Part shown: piece after piece, positions 25,711 to 34,094 of the stretch
Numbering within the stretch: the first letter of the stretch is position 1
Layout: every line of letters starts with the position of its first letter
NCBI GenBank assembly: GCA_035541895.1
Contig: DATKMK010000043.1
Span: 62,001 to 126,000 of the forward strand
DNA length: 64,000 nucleotides
DNA from: DATKMK01 sp035541895
GTDB lineage: Bacteria > Desulfobacterota > Binatia > HRBIN30 > JACQVA1
Direction of reading: 5' to 3'
Program-made: the position numbers and the translations under genes
The notes under the pieces: generated by a model
What the model was told of the DNA's origin: nothing
Seen by the model: only the letters and a program-made list of their open reading frames with translations
Databases searched by the model: none

Positions 25711-26931
25711 ATGATCGAATGGAGCGAGCAACATCTGATGATCCGCGATGCGATTCGGCGGTTCATCGAGGCCGAGATCAAGCCGAACATCGAGGCGCTG
25801 GAACACGGCGATCTCCCGCCGTACGACATTTTGCGCAAATTGTATGCGACCTTCGGACTCGCCGAAGTCGCGAAGGCGCGCTTCGCGAAGCAGATCGATC
25901 GCGATCGAGCCCGCGAACGAGGCGAACGAAGCGAGGAGAAATCAGCAGGCGGCGGCCGCGGCGACGTCGGCATGCAGCTCATCCCGATCATCGAGCTGTG
26001 TCGCTACTGTCCCGGCATGGTGACGGCGATGGGCGTGAGTGTCGGCCTCGCGGCCGGCACGATCATGTCGCGCGGCACCGTGCGCCAAAAGGAACACTGG
26101 GGTCTGCCGTTGGTGACGCTGGAGAAAATCGGCGCATGGGCGATCACCGAGCCGGGCTCGGGCTCGGATGCCTTCGGACAGATGAAGGCGAGCGCGCGGC
26201 GCGACGGCGATCAGTACATCCTCAACGGCAACAAGACGTTCATCACCAACGGACCGTACGCCGACACGATGATCTTCATCTGCAAGCTCGACGACGGGAA
26301 GGCGCCCAAAGAGCGCAAGGTTCTCAACTTCATTCTCGACAAAGGCATGCCCGGGCTGACGCAATCGAAGCCGATGCGCAAGATGGGGCTGCATTCGTCG
26401 CCCACCGGCGAGCTGTTCCTCGAAGACGTACGCGTCGGCAAAGATCGTCTGCTCGGCGAAACCGAAGACGTACCCGGCCGTTCGAGCGCGAAGGACACGT
26501 TCTCGGTCGAGCGCAGCGGCGTGGCGGCGATGGCGCTCGGCATCACCGAGGAATGTCTCTCGCTCTGCATCGACTACGCGCGTACACGGATCGCGTTCGG
26601 CAAGCCGATCGGCGAGTATCAACTCATTCAGCTCAAGCTGGCCCAGATGGAAGTCGCGCGCATGAACCTGCAGAACCTGGTGTTCCGGCAGATCGAGATG
26701 GCCGAGTCGGGCAAGCCCATGAGCTTCGCCGAAGCGTCGGCGTGCAAGCTGTATGCGGCCCAGACCGCCATGGAGGTCGCGCTCGAAGCGGTGCAGCTCT
26801 TCGGCGGCAACGGGTACATGTCCGAGTTCCGCGTCGAGCAGCTCTGCCGCGACGCCAAGGTGATGCAGATCTACGCCGGCACGGACGAAATCCAAATCTC
26901 GCAGATCGCGCGCAGCCTGCTGGCGCAGTGA
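25711..26931 (+). CDS. Acyl-CoA dehydrogenase
   Basis: 406-residue FAD enzyme that forms the alpha-beta double bond of an acyl-CoA. Seen: A-W-A-I-T-E-P-G-S-G-S-D, the F-I-T-N-G FAD strand, and the C-terminal F-G-G-N-G-Y and I-Y-A-G-T-D-E-I-Q. The MCAD-type base (Glu in YEGT) is Ala here; Glu267 in S-V-E-R-S-G-V-A-A lies where isovaleryl- and long-chain-type enzymes keep theirs, which argues for a branched or long-chain substrate. A charged, Gly-rich insert of about 30 residues (58-90) interrupts the N-terminal domain. AAGGAG precedes the ATG. Confidence 0.92.
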   Translation: MIEWSEQHLMIRDAIRRFIEAEIKPNIEALEHGDLPPYDILRKLYATFGLAEVAKARFAKQIDRDRARERGERSEEKSAGGGRGDVGMQLIPIIELCRYCPGMVTAMGVSVGLAAGTIMSRGTVRQKEHWGLPLVTLEKIGAWAITEPGSGSDAFGQMKASARRDGDQYILNGNKTFITNGPYADTMIFICKLDDGKAPKERKVLNFILDKGMPGLTQSKPMRKMGLHSSPTGELFLEDVRVGKDRLLGETEDVPGRSSAKDTFSVERSGVAAMALGITEECLSLCIDYARTRIAFGKPIGEYQLIQLKLAQMEVARMNLQNLVFRQIEMAESGKPMSFAEASACKLYAAQTAMEVALEAVQLFGGNGYMSEFRVEQLCRDAKVMQIYAGTDEIQISQIARSLLAQ

Positions 26932-26937
26932 GGCCTC

Positions 26938-28185
26938 TCAGGACTCGCCGGCTGCGACCGATCGTAGCGATCGCACCGGCGAGCCCGCCAACCAGACGGC
27001 GGCCACCAACGGACTGAGCGCGGCGACGACCAACGTCGCGCGCAACCCGATCGTCTCCCCGAGGACGCCTCCAACGAGCGAACCCAGCAGCATCGCGGCG
27101 AGGCTCGCCATTCGCAGGCTGGCGTTGACCCGACCGAGCATCCTACTCGGCGCCAACGACTGACGGACGCTGACCTCGGTGAGGTCGTAGATCGTCGCCG
27201 CGCCGTCTTCGACCAACTGCTGCGCGATCAGCAAGGCGGCGCCGAGCGCCGTGGCGCCGGGCGCGAGCGGAACCAAGAGGATGCCGAGTCCTGTGCACAG
27301 CAGCCCGGTAATCATCGTCGACCCGACACCGAATCGCTGCGTCGCCCGCTGCGCGGCGCTCGCTCCCACCAGCGAACTGACCCCGCCCACGGCGAAGATC
27401 ATTCCCAGCACCCCCGGCGCGAATCCCAGTTCGGTGGTGACGAACAGCATGAACACGGTCGAGAACACATAGAAGGCGAACTGCAACAGCATCGTGCTGA
27501 CCGCGAGCGTGCGCAGCACGGGATGGCCGACAACGAATCGCAGCCCTTCGGCGCTTTCGCGTAGCATTCGACGGTGCGCGGCTGGCGGAATCGGTGGCTC
27601 GCGCGCGCGAATCGTCGAGACGAAAGCGGCCGACACGACGTACGAGCACGCGTCGATCAGAATCGCGATCGGTCCGGTGAGGACTTGCACCAGCCAGCCG
27701 GTCAGACTGAACGCCCCCACTTCGGCGACCGCCGCGCTCGCCGACAACTTGCTGTTGCCTTCGACCAGATCCTCGCGCCGCACCAGCGACGGGAGATACG
27801 CCCGGAATGCGACCGCGAACACCATCGACAAGAGGCCGGCAAGGAATCCGACGGCGTACAACTGCTCGATCCTCAAGACGCCGAAGAAGACGGCGGCCGG
27901 GATCGTCGCCAGCAGCAGCGCGCGGCCGAGGTCGGTGGCGATCAGCACGAGGCGTCGCGGCAATCGATCCACCCAGACCCCCGCGGCCACACCGACCAGC
28001 AGTTGAGGTGCGATATCCGCTGCGCGCAGCAGCGACATCTGCATCGGCGTAGCGTGTAGAAGGAGCACCGCCGTAAACGGCAGCGCCGTGGCGGTGACCA
28101 GCGAACCGAAGACCGAGATGGTCTCGCCCGCCCACAACTTGACGAAGTCGCGATGACGCCACAGCCCGGCCGATCCCCCCGCCAT
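26938..28185 (-). CDS. MFS transporter
   Basis: 415-residue inner-membrane protein with about 12 helices. W-R-H-R-D-F-V-K-L-W-A-G-E-T-I-S at the start and G-V-W-V-D-R-L-P-R-R (motif A) between helices 2 and 3 place it in the EntS-like exporter branch, with E-G-N-S-K-L-S-A before helix 5. Substrate unknown. ATG 28185 is used; a GTG 13 codons upstream (28224) is possible. Neither has a clear ribosome-binding site. It ends 6 bp from the convergent acyl-CoA dehydrogenase stop. Confidence 0.84.
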   Translation of the reverse strand: MAGGSAGLWRHRDFVKLWAGETISVFGSLVTATALPFTAVLLLHATPMQMSLLRAADIAPQLLVGVAAGVWVDRLPRRLVLIATDLGRALLLATIPAAVFFGVLRIEQLYAVGFLAGLLSMVFAVAFRAYLPSLVRREDLVEGNSKLSASAAVAEVGAFSLTGWLVQVLTGPIAILIDACSYVVSAAFVSTIRAREPPIPPAAHRRMLRESAEGLRFVVGHPVLRTLAVSTMLLQFAFYVFSTVFMLFVTTELGFAPGVLGMIFAVGGVSSLVGASAAQRATQRFGVGSTMITGLLCTGLGILLVPLAPGATALGAALLIAQQLVEDGAATIYDLTEVSVRQSLAPSRMLGRVNASLRMASLAAMLLGSLVGGVLGETIGLRATLVVAALSPLVAAVWLAGSPVRSLRSVAAGES

Positions 28186-28288
28186 GATCGACGCGACTAG
28201 AGCAGAATCCCGGGGGGAATACACGGCGCGGAGGCGCTTCGAGCGGGCACCGTCTGCAACACGCCCGCCGATTCGCTACAATGGTCGT

Positions 28289-29302
28289 ATGAGTCCGGAA
28301 CCGAAGATCTCCACGACCGACGCGCGCGTCAGCCCGACGCAACGGTACATCGATGAGATCGTCGCCAGCGCGAACGGCTTGCTCGCGGACGATGCGAGCG
28401 TCGGCGATCTCAAGATCGCCAGCGCCGCCCTTCGTGAGCTGCGCGCCGCGTTCCGCGTGTTTGCGCCTTATCGTCACATCCGCAAGGTGAGCACGTTCGG
28501 CTCGGCGCGGACGCAAGCCGGCGATCCAACGTTCCGTTTAGCGGAAGCGTTCGCGCGCGAGATCGCCGACGCCGGTTTCATGGTGATCACCGGCGCCGGC
28601 GGCGGAATCATGGAGGCGTGTCAGCGCGGCGCGGGCCGCGAGCGCAGCTTCGGCGTCAACATCCAGCTTCCATTCGAGCAGCAGCCCAATCCGCACATCA
28701 AGGACGACCCCAAGTTGATCGCGTTCAAATACTTCTTCACCCGCAAGCTGTTCTTCCTCAAGGAGGCGCACGCGGTGGTGTTGTTTCCCGGCGGGTTCGG
28801 CACGCATGATGAAGGGTTCGAAACGCTGACCTTGCTCCAAACCGGCAAGTCGCCGCTCATCCCGTTAGTGCTGCTCGATCGCCCCGGCGGCACGTATTGG
28901 AAGACCTGGCAGCGCTATGTTGAAGATCATCTGTTGCGGCGCGGGATGATCGCACGCGACGACCTAGCGCTCTACAAGGTGACGAACAATGTCGCCGAGG
29001 CGGTGAACGAGATCACCGGCTTCTATCGAGTGTACCACTCGTCGCGATTCGTCCGCGACATGTTGGTCTTGCGATTGATGTACCGTCTGCCCGATGCGTT
29101 CGTCGAAACGCTGGCGGACGACTTCCGCGACATCATCACCACCCCCACCTTGACCCAGCGGCGCGCCTTCGCCGTCGAGCGGGGCGAGCGCGAGCTTCGC
29201 CATCTGCCCCGTCTCGCGTTTCACTTCGATCGCACACACTACGGGCGGCTGCGCCAGATGATCGACCGCATCAATCTGGCGCCCGAGCCAGTCGAATACT
29301 GA
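28289..29302 (+). CDS. LOG family (lysine-decarboxylase-like) protein, long form
   Basis: 337 residues. The central ~190 residues hold the LOG Rossmann motifs G-A-G-G-G-I-M-E-A and P-G-G-F-G-T-H-D-E. LOG proteins release cytokinin-type bases from nucleoside monophosphates; bacterial relatives also act as nucleotide 5'-monophosphate N-glycosidases. The extra N-terminal ~75 and C-terminal ~90 residues resemble long forms common in proteobacteria-like genomes. Despite the historic name, lysine decarboxylation is not expected. It lies divergent to the MFS gene. Confidence 0.85.
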   Translation: MSPEPKISTTDARVSPTQRYIDEIVASANGLLADDASVGDLKIASAALRELRAAFRVFAPYRHIRKVSTFGSARTQAGDPTFRLAEAFAREIADAGFMVITGAGGGIMEACQRGAGRERSFGVNIQLPFEQQPNPHIKDDPKLIAFKYFFTRKLFFLKEAHAVVLFPGGFGTHDEGFETLTLLQTGKSPLIPLVLLDRPGGTYWKTWQRYVEDHLLRRGMIARDDLALYKVTNNVAEAVNEITGFYRVYHSSRFVRDMLVLRLMYRLPDAFVETLADDFRDIITTPTLTQRRAFAVERGERELRHLPRLAFHFDRTHYGRLRQMIDRINLAPEPVEY

Positions 29303-29316
29303 AGACGAACGAGTCG

Positions 29317-29333
29317 CGCGTGGCGCTCACGCG
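29317..29333. terminator. Hairpin between convergent genes
   Basis: CGCGTG-GCGCT-CACGCG forms a 6-bp stem between the stop of the LOG gene and the end of the convergent small exported protein gene. A bidirectional terminator is plausible, but no T-run is seen on either side. Confidence 0.35.
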
Positions 29334-29779
29334 GGTTCGCTGGGGTCCGTCGATTCGATGAGATCGGGCGCGCGCAGCGACCACGTGGGGCTGAAGTCCG
29401 CATCGACTTGATGCCAGATCAGGGTGAAAGCTTGGCGGGTGCCGATGCGGTCGATGAAAACCTCGCTGGCCCGGAAGTCGACCGCGGCAAGGTAGAGATC
29501 ATCGCCCGCATAGTACACGAACCCCGCAACCGCACGTGGCGCCGCGAAGCGTGAAAGCTGTACCCGCAGCCCGCGCAAGACGCGCCAGGTCTCGGCCACG
29601 CTCAACGGCTTGTCGAGGTGCCCGTAGTACGCCACAAACTTGTGCCCGTCATCGTGAAGTTTCGGCACAGGCCCGTTGGGCGGCGCATCGGCTCGCGCCG
29701 GTCGCCAGAGGTATCCGGCGAGCACAATCGCGGCAAGCATGATGGCGGTGGTCATGCCCCGATGCGCATGGGTCTTCAT
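29327..29779 (-). CDS. Hypothetical exported protein
   Basis: About 150 residues, no recognised family. The N-terminus is basic, then hydrophobic (M-T-T-A-I-M-L-A-A-I-V-L-A-G-Y-L), then A-R-A-D-A, so a signal peptide or single anchor is likely. The remainder is a mixed alpha/beta domain with many aromatic residues and no cysteines. It is convergent with the LOG gene. ATG 29779 is the best start; no ribosome-binding site is evident. Confidence 0.5.
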   Translation of the reverse strand: MKTHAHRGMTTAIMLAAIVLAGYLWRPARADAPPNGPVPKLHDDGHKFVAYYGHLDKPLSVAETWRVLRGLRVQLSRFAAPRAVAGFVYYAGDDLYLAAVDFRASEVFIDRIGTRQAFTLIWHQVDADFSPTWSLRAPDLIESTDPSEPA

Positions 29780-29975
29780 GGCGAATCTCGGACAGCAGAT
29801 CGCGTGCCAGGTCATATCCGCCGGCCTCGTGGTTCTCTGGTTTCGCGTCTGTCACGCGGCGTGACGCTTCGGCGCACACGCCTGTCGCCTTTTGCTAACA
29901 TTGGACGCAATTTCGCCGCTGCGATGCGCTCGCGGCTTTGTGGCGGGAGACGATGACTGTGGTAAGTTGCAGTTG

Positions 29976-31001
29976 ATGATCGTCTGCGTCTACGGCAAAG
30001 CCTTCGCGCCCTTTGTCGAGCCGGTGGTGCACGACCTCCGCGTTGCCGTCGCCACGCTCGATGCAGAGCTGACGGCCGTGACCATCGAACGCGCCCTCGC
30101 GGAGCGCCTGCGCGATCGCACCAAATGGGTCGGCGTGCGGCGGGTGTATGTTCTTCCCCTCGATGTGCCGGCGTCCCTGCCGATGGGCGCACCGTCGGCC
30201 CCCTCCGCGCTGATCCGCTGGCTCTTTGCCGGGGCAGAGATCGTGAACGCGTTCGACGTGCACGCCATCTGCTGGGACAAGCCGCTCTTGACCGAGCGCT
30301 GGTTGAATCGCGGCGTCCCGGTACCCGAGGGCGTGCTGACCGGTGCAATTGACGAAGCGAACGCCTTTATCCGCCATCACGAACACGTCATTCTCAAAGC
30401 GCCTCACTCGTGTGGTGGCCATGACCACTACGTCGTCAGCGCGGTCAGCGATGGGTTAATTGCCGAAGCACGTGGGCAAGTGTACGAGCTGGATTTGGTT
30501 CCGCCGGGTGCACGACCGCAGATTCGCGATCGCCAATTGCGTTATCCAGGCCCCTTCTACCTGCAGCGACTGATCGGGGATGCGGGCCGGCGCGGCACGC
30601 TTCGTCCTGCGCAACTCTTGCGCGCATACCTCGTCGACGGCCAGTTGCTGTTCTGGACTGAACGCTATCGGCCGCAGGTGCGCCGGCCCTCGGACTGGAT
30701 CATCGCGGCCGGAACCGGCGGGAAGTATCGTTTTCTGTTCAGCGTGAACGAAGAGGCCCGCAAGCTCGCGCTGCGTGCGGCGGAAGTCATCGGACTGCGG
30801 GTCGGCGTCGTGGATCTGGTCCGCACCAGCACCGAAGGCGTGTACGCGTTGTCCGCGTATACCGACGGCCATCACATGATGATCGATCGTGAGTTCAAGC
30901 GCCTGCCGGAATTTCGCGATTGCTTCGACTTCGATCGCTTCGTTGCCGAGGCGTTGGTCGCGGACCACCCGGCCGCGGCGCCGGAAGCACCGTCCGCTTG
31001 A
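29976..31001 (+). CDS. ATP-grasp fold protein (RimK-like) with altered metal-binding motif
   Basis: 341 residues. The pre-ATP-grasp and ATP-grasp layout is visible: W-D-K-P-L-L-T-E-R-W-L-N-R-G-V-P-V-P near residue 100, V-I-L-K-A-P-H-S-C-G-G-H-D-H near 138-151 (nucleotide Lys and Gly loop), F-Y-L-Q-R-L-I, and late V-G-V-V-D-L-V-R. ATP-grasp ligases join a carboxylate to an amine via acyl phosphate. The usual (V/L)-x-E-(V/I)-N metal-ligand motif after the last strand reads A-L-S-A-Y here, so two Mg2+ ligands appear missing. The nucleotidyltransferase gene follows after 25 bp, and the two probably act together. Confidence 0.68.
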   Translation: MIVCVYGKAFAPFVEPVVHDLRVAVATLDAELTAVTIERALAERLRDRTKWVGVRRVYVLPLDVPASLPMGAPSAPSALIRWLFAGAEIVNAFDVHAICWDKPLLTERWLNRGVPVPEGVLTGAIDEANAFIRHHEHVILKAPHSCGGHDHYVVSAVSDGLIAEARGQVYELDLVPPGARPQIRDRQLRYPGPFYLQRLIGDAGRRGTLRPAQLLRAYLVDGQLLFWTERYRPQVRRPSDWIIAAGTGGKYRFLFSVNEEARKLALRAAEVIGLRVGVVDLVRTSTEGVYALSAYTDGHHMMIDREFKRLPEFRDCFDFDRFVAEALVADHPAAAPEAPSA

Positions 31002-31026
31002 GCGCCGCACGGAGCCGGCAACGAGC

Positions 31027-32247
31027 GTGACGAGTTCCCAACCTTGTTCGGTGTCGCCCGCTGCGGGCGACCCGTCGGTGCGCGCAGTCAGCCGCCGCGC
31101 CCTGATCGCCGCGGTTCATCCAGACCCGCGTGGTTTCGCCGAGATCGCTGCGGCCGACGCACGCCGGATCGACTGGCGTTGGGTCTTGCACTGCGCCCGC
31201 GCCCACAAGATCGCCGCGTTGGTTGCCGCTCGCATGGAAGTCGGCGCGGTGATGGAGCACATCGACGAGGGCGTCAGCGAACGCTTGCGCGACATCCGAT
31301 GTCGCACGCACCTGCGGGTCGACGCGGCCGTCGGTACGCTGCACCAGCTCGCGCGCGAGTTCACCCGGGCCGAGATTCCGTTCCTCGTCATCAAGGGCAG
31401 CGTGCTGGCGGAGCACGTCTACGGCAATCCCGAGTTGCGCCCATTTGAGGACGTCGACGTGGTGGTGTCGCCCGATCGGGTGACCGCGGCGGAGCGGGTC
31501 ATGCGCGCGCTCGGATATCGATTTAGCCAAATCCGCCAGTTGCTCTCTGCGACTCCACGGAACGAGACCGAGGCTCGTCTGGCTGAACTGGTGACGCGCC
31601 GGTTCTACGAGCGCTTCCACTACGAACTGCCCTTCGCGCCGGCCAGCCGAGAGGGTTGGTTGCCGGTGGACGTGCATTGGCACATCGCGCCACGCGCGCG
31701 CCTGCCGATCCATGCCGCGCAGCTCTGGAACCACACCAGTCCGACGGTGGTGGCCGGCGTGCCGGTCGCGACGTTGGATCTGGAGGCGACGCTCATCCAT
31801 TTGGCGCTGCACGCTTCCACCTGTTCGTTGGCTGGCTTCAGGCTCCTGCCGTTGTGCGACGTCGCGTGGGCAACGACGCGTTTCGGCGATCAGTACCAGC
31901 GACTGTGGGCGTTGGCGGATGCGTGGGGCGTACGTTCACAGGTCGAGACGGTGCTGACCATCGTCGACCGCGTGCTGGGGGTTCCACCGCCTGAGCGCAT
32001 ACGGCGCGAGATGTCGCCAAGCGTCGCCGGCGGTTTCGGATTTCCGGCGGTTGCACGGCCCGCGTTCTTGATCGATCAAACCGATCGGGCCAGCGTCTCC
32101 TGGCCGCGACGGGTCTACAACGAACTGCTGTGGGACCTCGCGATGCGCTGCCTTGGTTACAACGTGATCCGCGGCGTCCGCGTACGCGCAAGTCGTCTTC
32201 GCTGGCGGTTGATGTGCTGGCGCGCGCGTGGAAGTAGCCGCGGCTGA
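31027..32247 (+). CDS. Nucleotidyltransferase family protein (NTP_transf_5-like)
   Basis: 406 residues. The nucleotidyltransferase signature is G123-S124 in F-L-V-I-K-G-S-V-L followed by D142-x-D144 in E-D-V-D-V-V-V, with R-P-F-E before it, as in the uncharacterised PF14907-type group. Those proteins are often found beside ATP-grasp, kinase or peptide-modifying genes. The N-terminal helical region and a long C-terminal helical domain are typical. GTG 31027 has GGAG upstream, 25 bp after the ATP-grasp gene. It likely transfers a nucleotide or phosphate to an unknown acceptor. Confidence 0.72.
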   Translation: MTSSQPCSVSPAAGDPSVRAVSRRALIAAVHPDPRGFAEIAAADARRIDWRWVLHCARAHKIAALVAARMEVGAVMEHIDEGVSERLRDIRCRTHLRVDAAVGTLHQLAREFTRAEIPFLVIKGSVLAEHVYGNPELRPFEDVDVVVSPDRVTAAERVMRALGYRFSQIRQLLSATPRNETEARLAELVTRRFYERFHYELPFAPASREGWLPVDVHWHIAPRARLPIHAAQLWNHTSPTVVAGVPVATLDLEATLIHLALHASTCSLAGFRLLPLCDVAWATTRFGDQYQRLWALADAWGVRSQVETVLTIVDRVLGVPPPERIRREMSPSVAGGFGFPAVARPAFLIDQTDRASVSWPRRVYNELLWDLAMRCLGYNVIRGVRVRASRLRWRLMCWRARGSSRG

Positions 32248-32288
32248 GAGGTTGGGTGCCCCGCGCCCCGGACGAGGTTCCGACCCTC

Positions 32289-32648
32289 CTAGCGCGAGTC
32301 CGACGCGAGGTTGAGAAGCTCCAACTTGATGCGACCGACTTCGTCTCCGAGCGCAGCGTACTGCGTCGCGACATCGGTGTAGTCGCCGGATTCAGCGCTG
32401 CGCGCGATCGCCTTCGTCAGGCGCACGCCCTCGGCAGCGGCGAACATGCTCAGGCAACCTTCGAGCGAATGCGCCGCCAGTTCGAGTGCAACCAAGTCGC
32501 GCACGCGGATGGCATCGTTGAGTCGCTCCATTCGCCCGGGGCATTCTTCCAGGAAGATCGCGACCACCTCACGAAGCAACTCGCGCTCACCACCGACACG
32601 CTCGACGAGCTCTGCGACATCGACGCTGCACCGTACTGGACCGCTCAT
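32289..32648 (-). CDS. HPt (histidine phosphotransfer) domain protein
   Basis: 119 residues, an all-helical four-helix bundle protein. The phosphotransfer site is A-A-H-S-L-E-G with His60, in the position of the canonical H-x-L-K-G; the usual Lys is Glu63. The rest fits: L-L-R-E-V-V-A-I-F-L-E-E-C-P near 25-37 and S-M-F-A-A after the site. HPt proteins shuttle phosphate between hybrid kinases and receivers. No kinase or receiver is adjacent; the closest in the window are at 1553-4219. Confidence 0.75.
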   Translation of the reverse strand: MSGPVRCSVDVAELVERVGGERELLREVVAIFLEECPGRMERLNDAIRVRDLVALELAAHSLEGCLSMFAAAEGVRLTKAIARSAESGDYTDVATQYAALGDEVGRIKLELLNLASDSR

Positions 32649-33050
32649 GAAAACGCACCAACGACGAGCGACTCTCGATCCGCTCTTGCGGGCCTTCTAG
32701 CATAATTTGCCACCCGCGGCGTCGGTAAATCACCGCATCCGCACAACGGAAAAGGACTGAGCTTTGGCCACGGCCCGCATTCGTGATCATCCACCGGAGG
32801 CGAACGCGTGTTCGAACTCGGCCGTCAGCGCCCGCAGCCCGTTCGACAGACCCGAGCGCGTCCTCGACCTTGGCGAGGCGCTGGTCGCCTTCGCGCTGTA
32901 CCTTTGCAAGTCGTTCGAGTCTCTGCTCCGTGAGATCGACGACGGTCATGCGGCGCAGTGCAGGTATCACCGGATCTCAGTGCAAGGTCCAATCGCGGCG
33001 CACCACGCGCTCCGTTGAACCGAAGGACCAGTCATCCTAAGAGACGGAGT
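32649..33050. other. Spacer with only a doubtful coiled-coil ORF
   Basis: About 400 bp without a confident gene. On the minus strand an ORF from an ATG at 32949 opens with a convincing ~38-residue charged heptad segment (L-T-E-Q-R-L-E-R-L-A-K-V). It then degenerates into Arg/Ser-rich sequence and overlaps the HPt gene. It may be the remnant of a coiled-coil gene. A GAGACGGAG just before 33051 serves the threonine aldolase gene. Confidence 0.4.
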
Positions 33051-34094
33051 ATGAAGGTCATCGACCTCCGCAGTGATACGGTGACGAAGCCGACTGCCGC
33101 GATGCGGGCGGCCATGGCGGCCGCCGAGGTCGGCGACGATGTCTACGGAGAAGATCCCACCGTCAATCGCTTGCAGGCGATGGCCGCCGCGCGTCTCGGC
33201 AAGGAGGCGGCGATCCTCGTGCCATCGGGCACGATGGCGAATCAGTGCGCGATCCGCGCCCTGACACATCACGGCGACGTGCTGCTCGCGGGCGAGGGCG
33301 CACACATTTTGAAATACGAATCCGGTGGGGCCGCTGCGATCTCAGGCGTACAAATCAAGACCGTCGGCGCCGGCGGGCTCTTCGGCGCCGGCGACGTGCG
33401 CGCGGCGCTGCATCCCGGCGATCATCACTACGCACCGGTCACCGCTGTGGGGCTGGAAAACACGCACAACACCGCCGGCGGGCGCGTCTTCTCGTTCGAT
33501 CGGGTGCAAGCGATCGCCGCGACGGCGCGCGAGCATGCGTTGAAGATGCACCTCGACGGTGCGCGGTTGTTCAATGCCGCGATCGCGAGCGGGATTTCAG
33601 CGGCGCAATGGGCGGCGCCGTTCGATACGGTTTCGTTCTGCTTGTCGAAAGGGTTGGGCGCACCGGTCGGCTCGCTGGTGTGCGGGTCCGCCGCGCTCAT
33701 CGATCGCGTGCATCGTATCCGCAAGATGCTCGGCGGCGGGATGCGGCAGGCGGGCATCCTGGCCGCCGCCGGCATCTACGCGCTCGAACATCACGTCGAG
33801 CGGCTCGCCGAGGATCACGCCAACGCGCGTCGCCTCGCGGACGGTCTGGCGCGACTGGGCTTCACCGTCGGTCCGCCGCCCGAGACGAACATCGTCCTGT
33901 TTCGCGTCGGCGACGCGCTGGCGTTGTGGCGGGCACTGCACGAACGTCACGTCTTGATGAACCCGATGAGTGCCGACGTCTTCCGCGCCGTGACCCACCT
34001 CGACGTATCGGTCGGCGACATCGACGAGGCCCTGTCGCGCATTAGCGACGCCGTGCGCACATTGCCCACCGCGCGGGCGAAGGAGAGTGAATGA
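33051..34094 (+). CDS. ltaE: Low-specificity L-threonine aldolase
   Basis: 347-residue PLP enzyme of fold type I that cleaves threonine or allo-threonine to glycine and acetaldehyde. Seen: the N-terminal I-D-L-R-S-D-T-V-T-K-P, G-D-D-V-Y-G-E-D-P-T, the E-N-T-H-N segment, H-L-D-G-A-R-L, and PLP Lys200 in C-L-S-K-G-L-G-A-P-V-G-S. Glycine-forming activity fits one-carbon metabolism. ATG 33051 follows GGAG. Its stop overlaps the FMN-enzyme start by ATGA, suggesting co-translation. Confidence 0.93.
   Translation: MKVIDLRSDTVTKPTAAMRAAMAAAEVGDDVYGEDPTVNRLQAMAAARLGKEAAILVPSGTMANQCAIRALTHHGDVLLAGEGAHILKYESGGAAAISGVQIKTVGAGGLFGAGDVRAALHPGDHHYAPVTAVGLENTHNTAGGRVFSFDRVQAIAATAREHALKMHLDGARLFNAAIASGISAAQWAAPFDTVSFCLSKGLGAPVGSLVCGSAALIDRVHRIRKMLGGGMRQAGILAAAGIYALEHHVERLAEDHANARRLADGLARLGFTVGPPPETNIVLFRVGDALALWRALHERHVLMNPMSADVFRAVTHLDVSVGDIDEALSRISDAVRTLPTARAKESE

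Noticed and set aside
25287..27017. 576-codon open frame on the plus strand
   Set aside because: It is an alternative-frame shadow of the acyl-CoA dehydrogenase, strongly Arg-rich, with no recognisable motifs.
27143..28516. 457-codon minus-strand frame
   Set aside because: Shadow of the MFS gene in another frame; composition is Arg-biased and lacks membrane helices.
32587..32949. Minus-strand ORF with a coiled-coil start
   Set aside because: Only the first ~38 residues look like protein; the rest is Arg/Ser-rich and overlaps the HPt gene. Kept only as a possible remnant.
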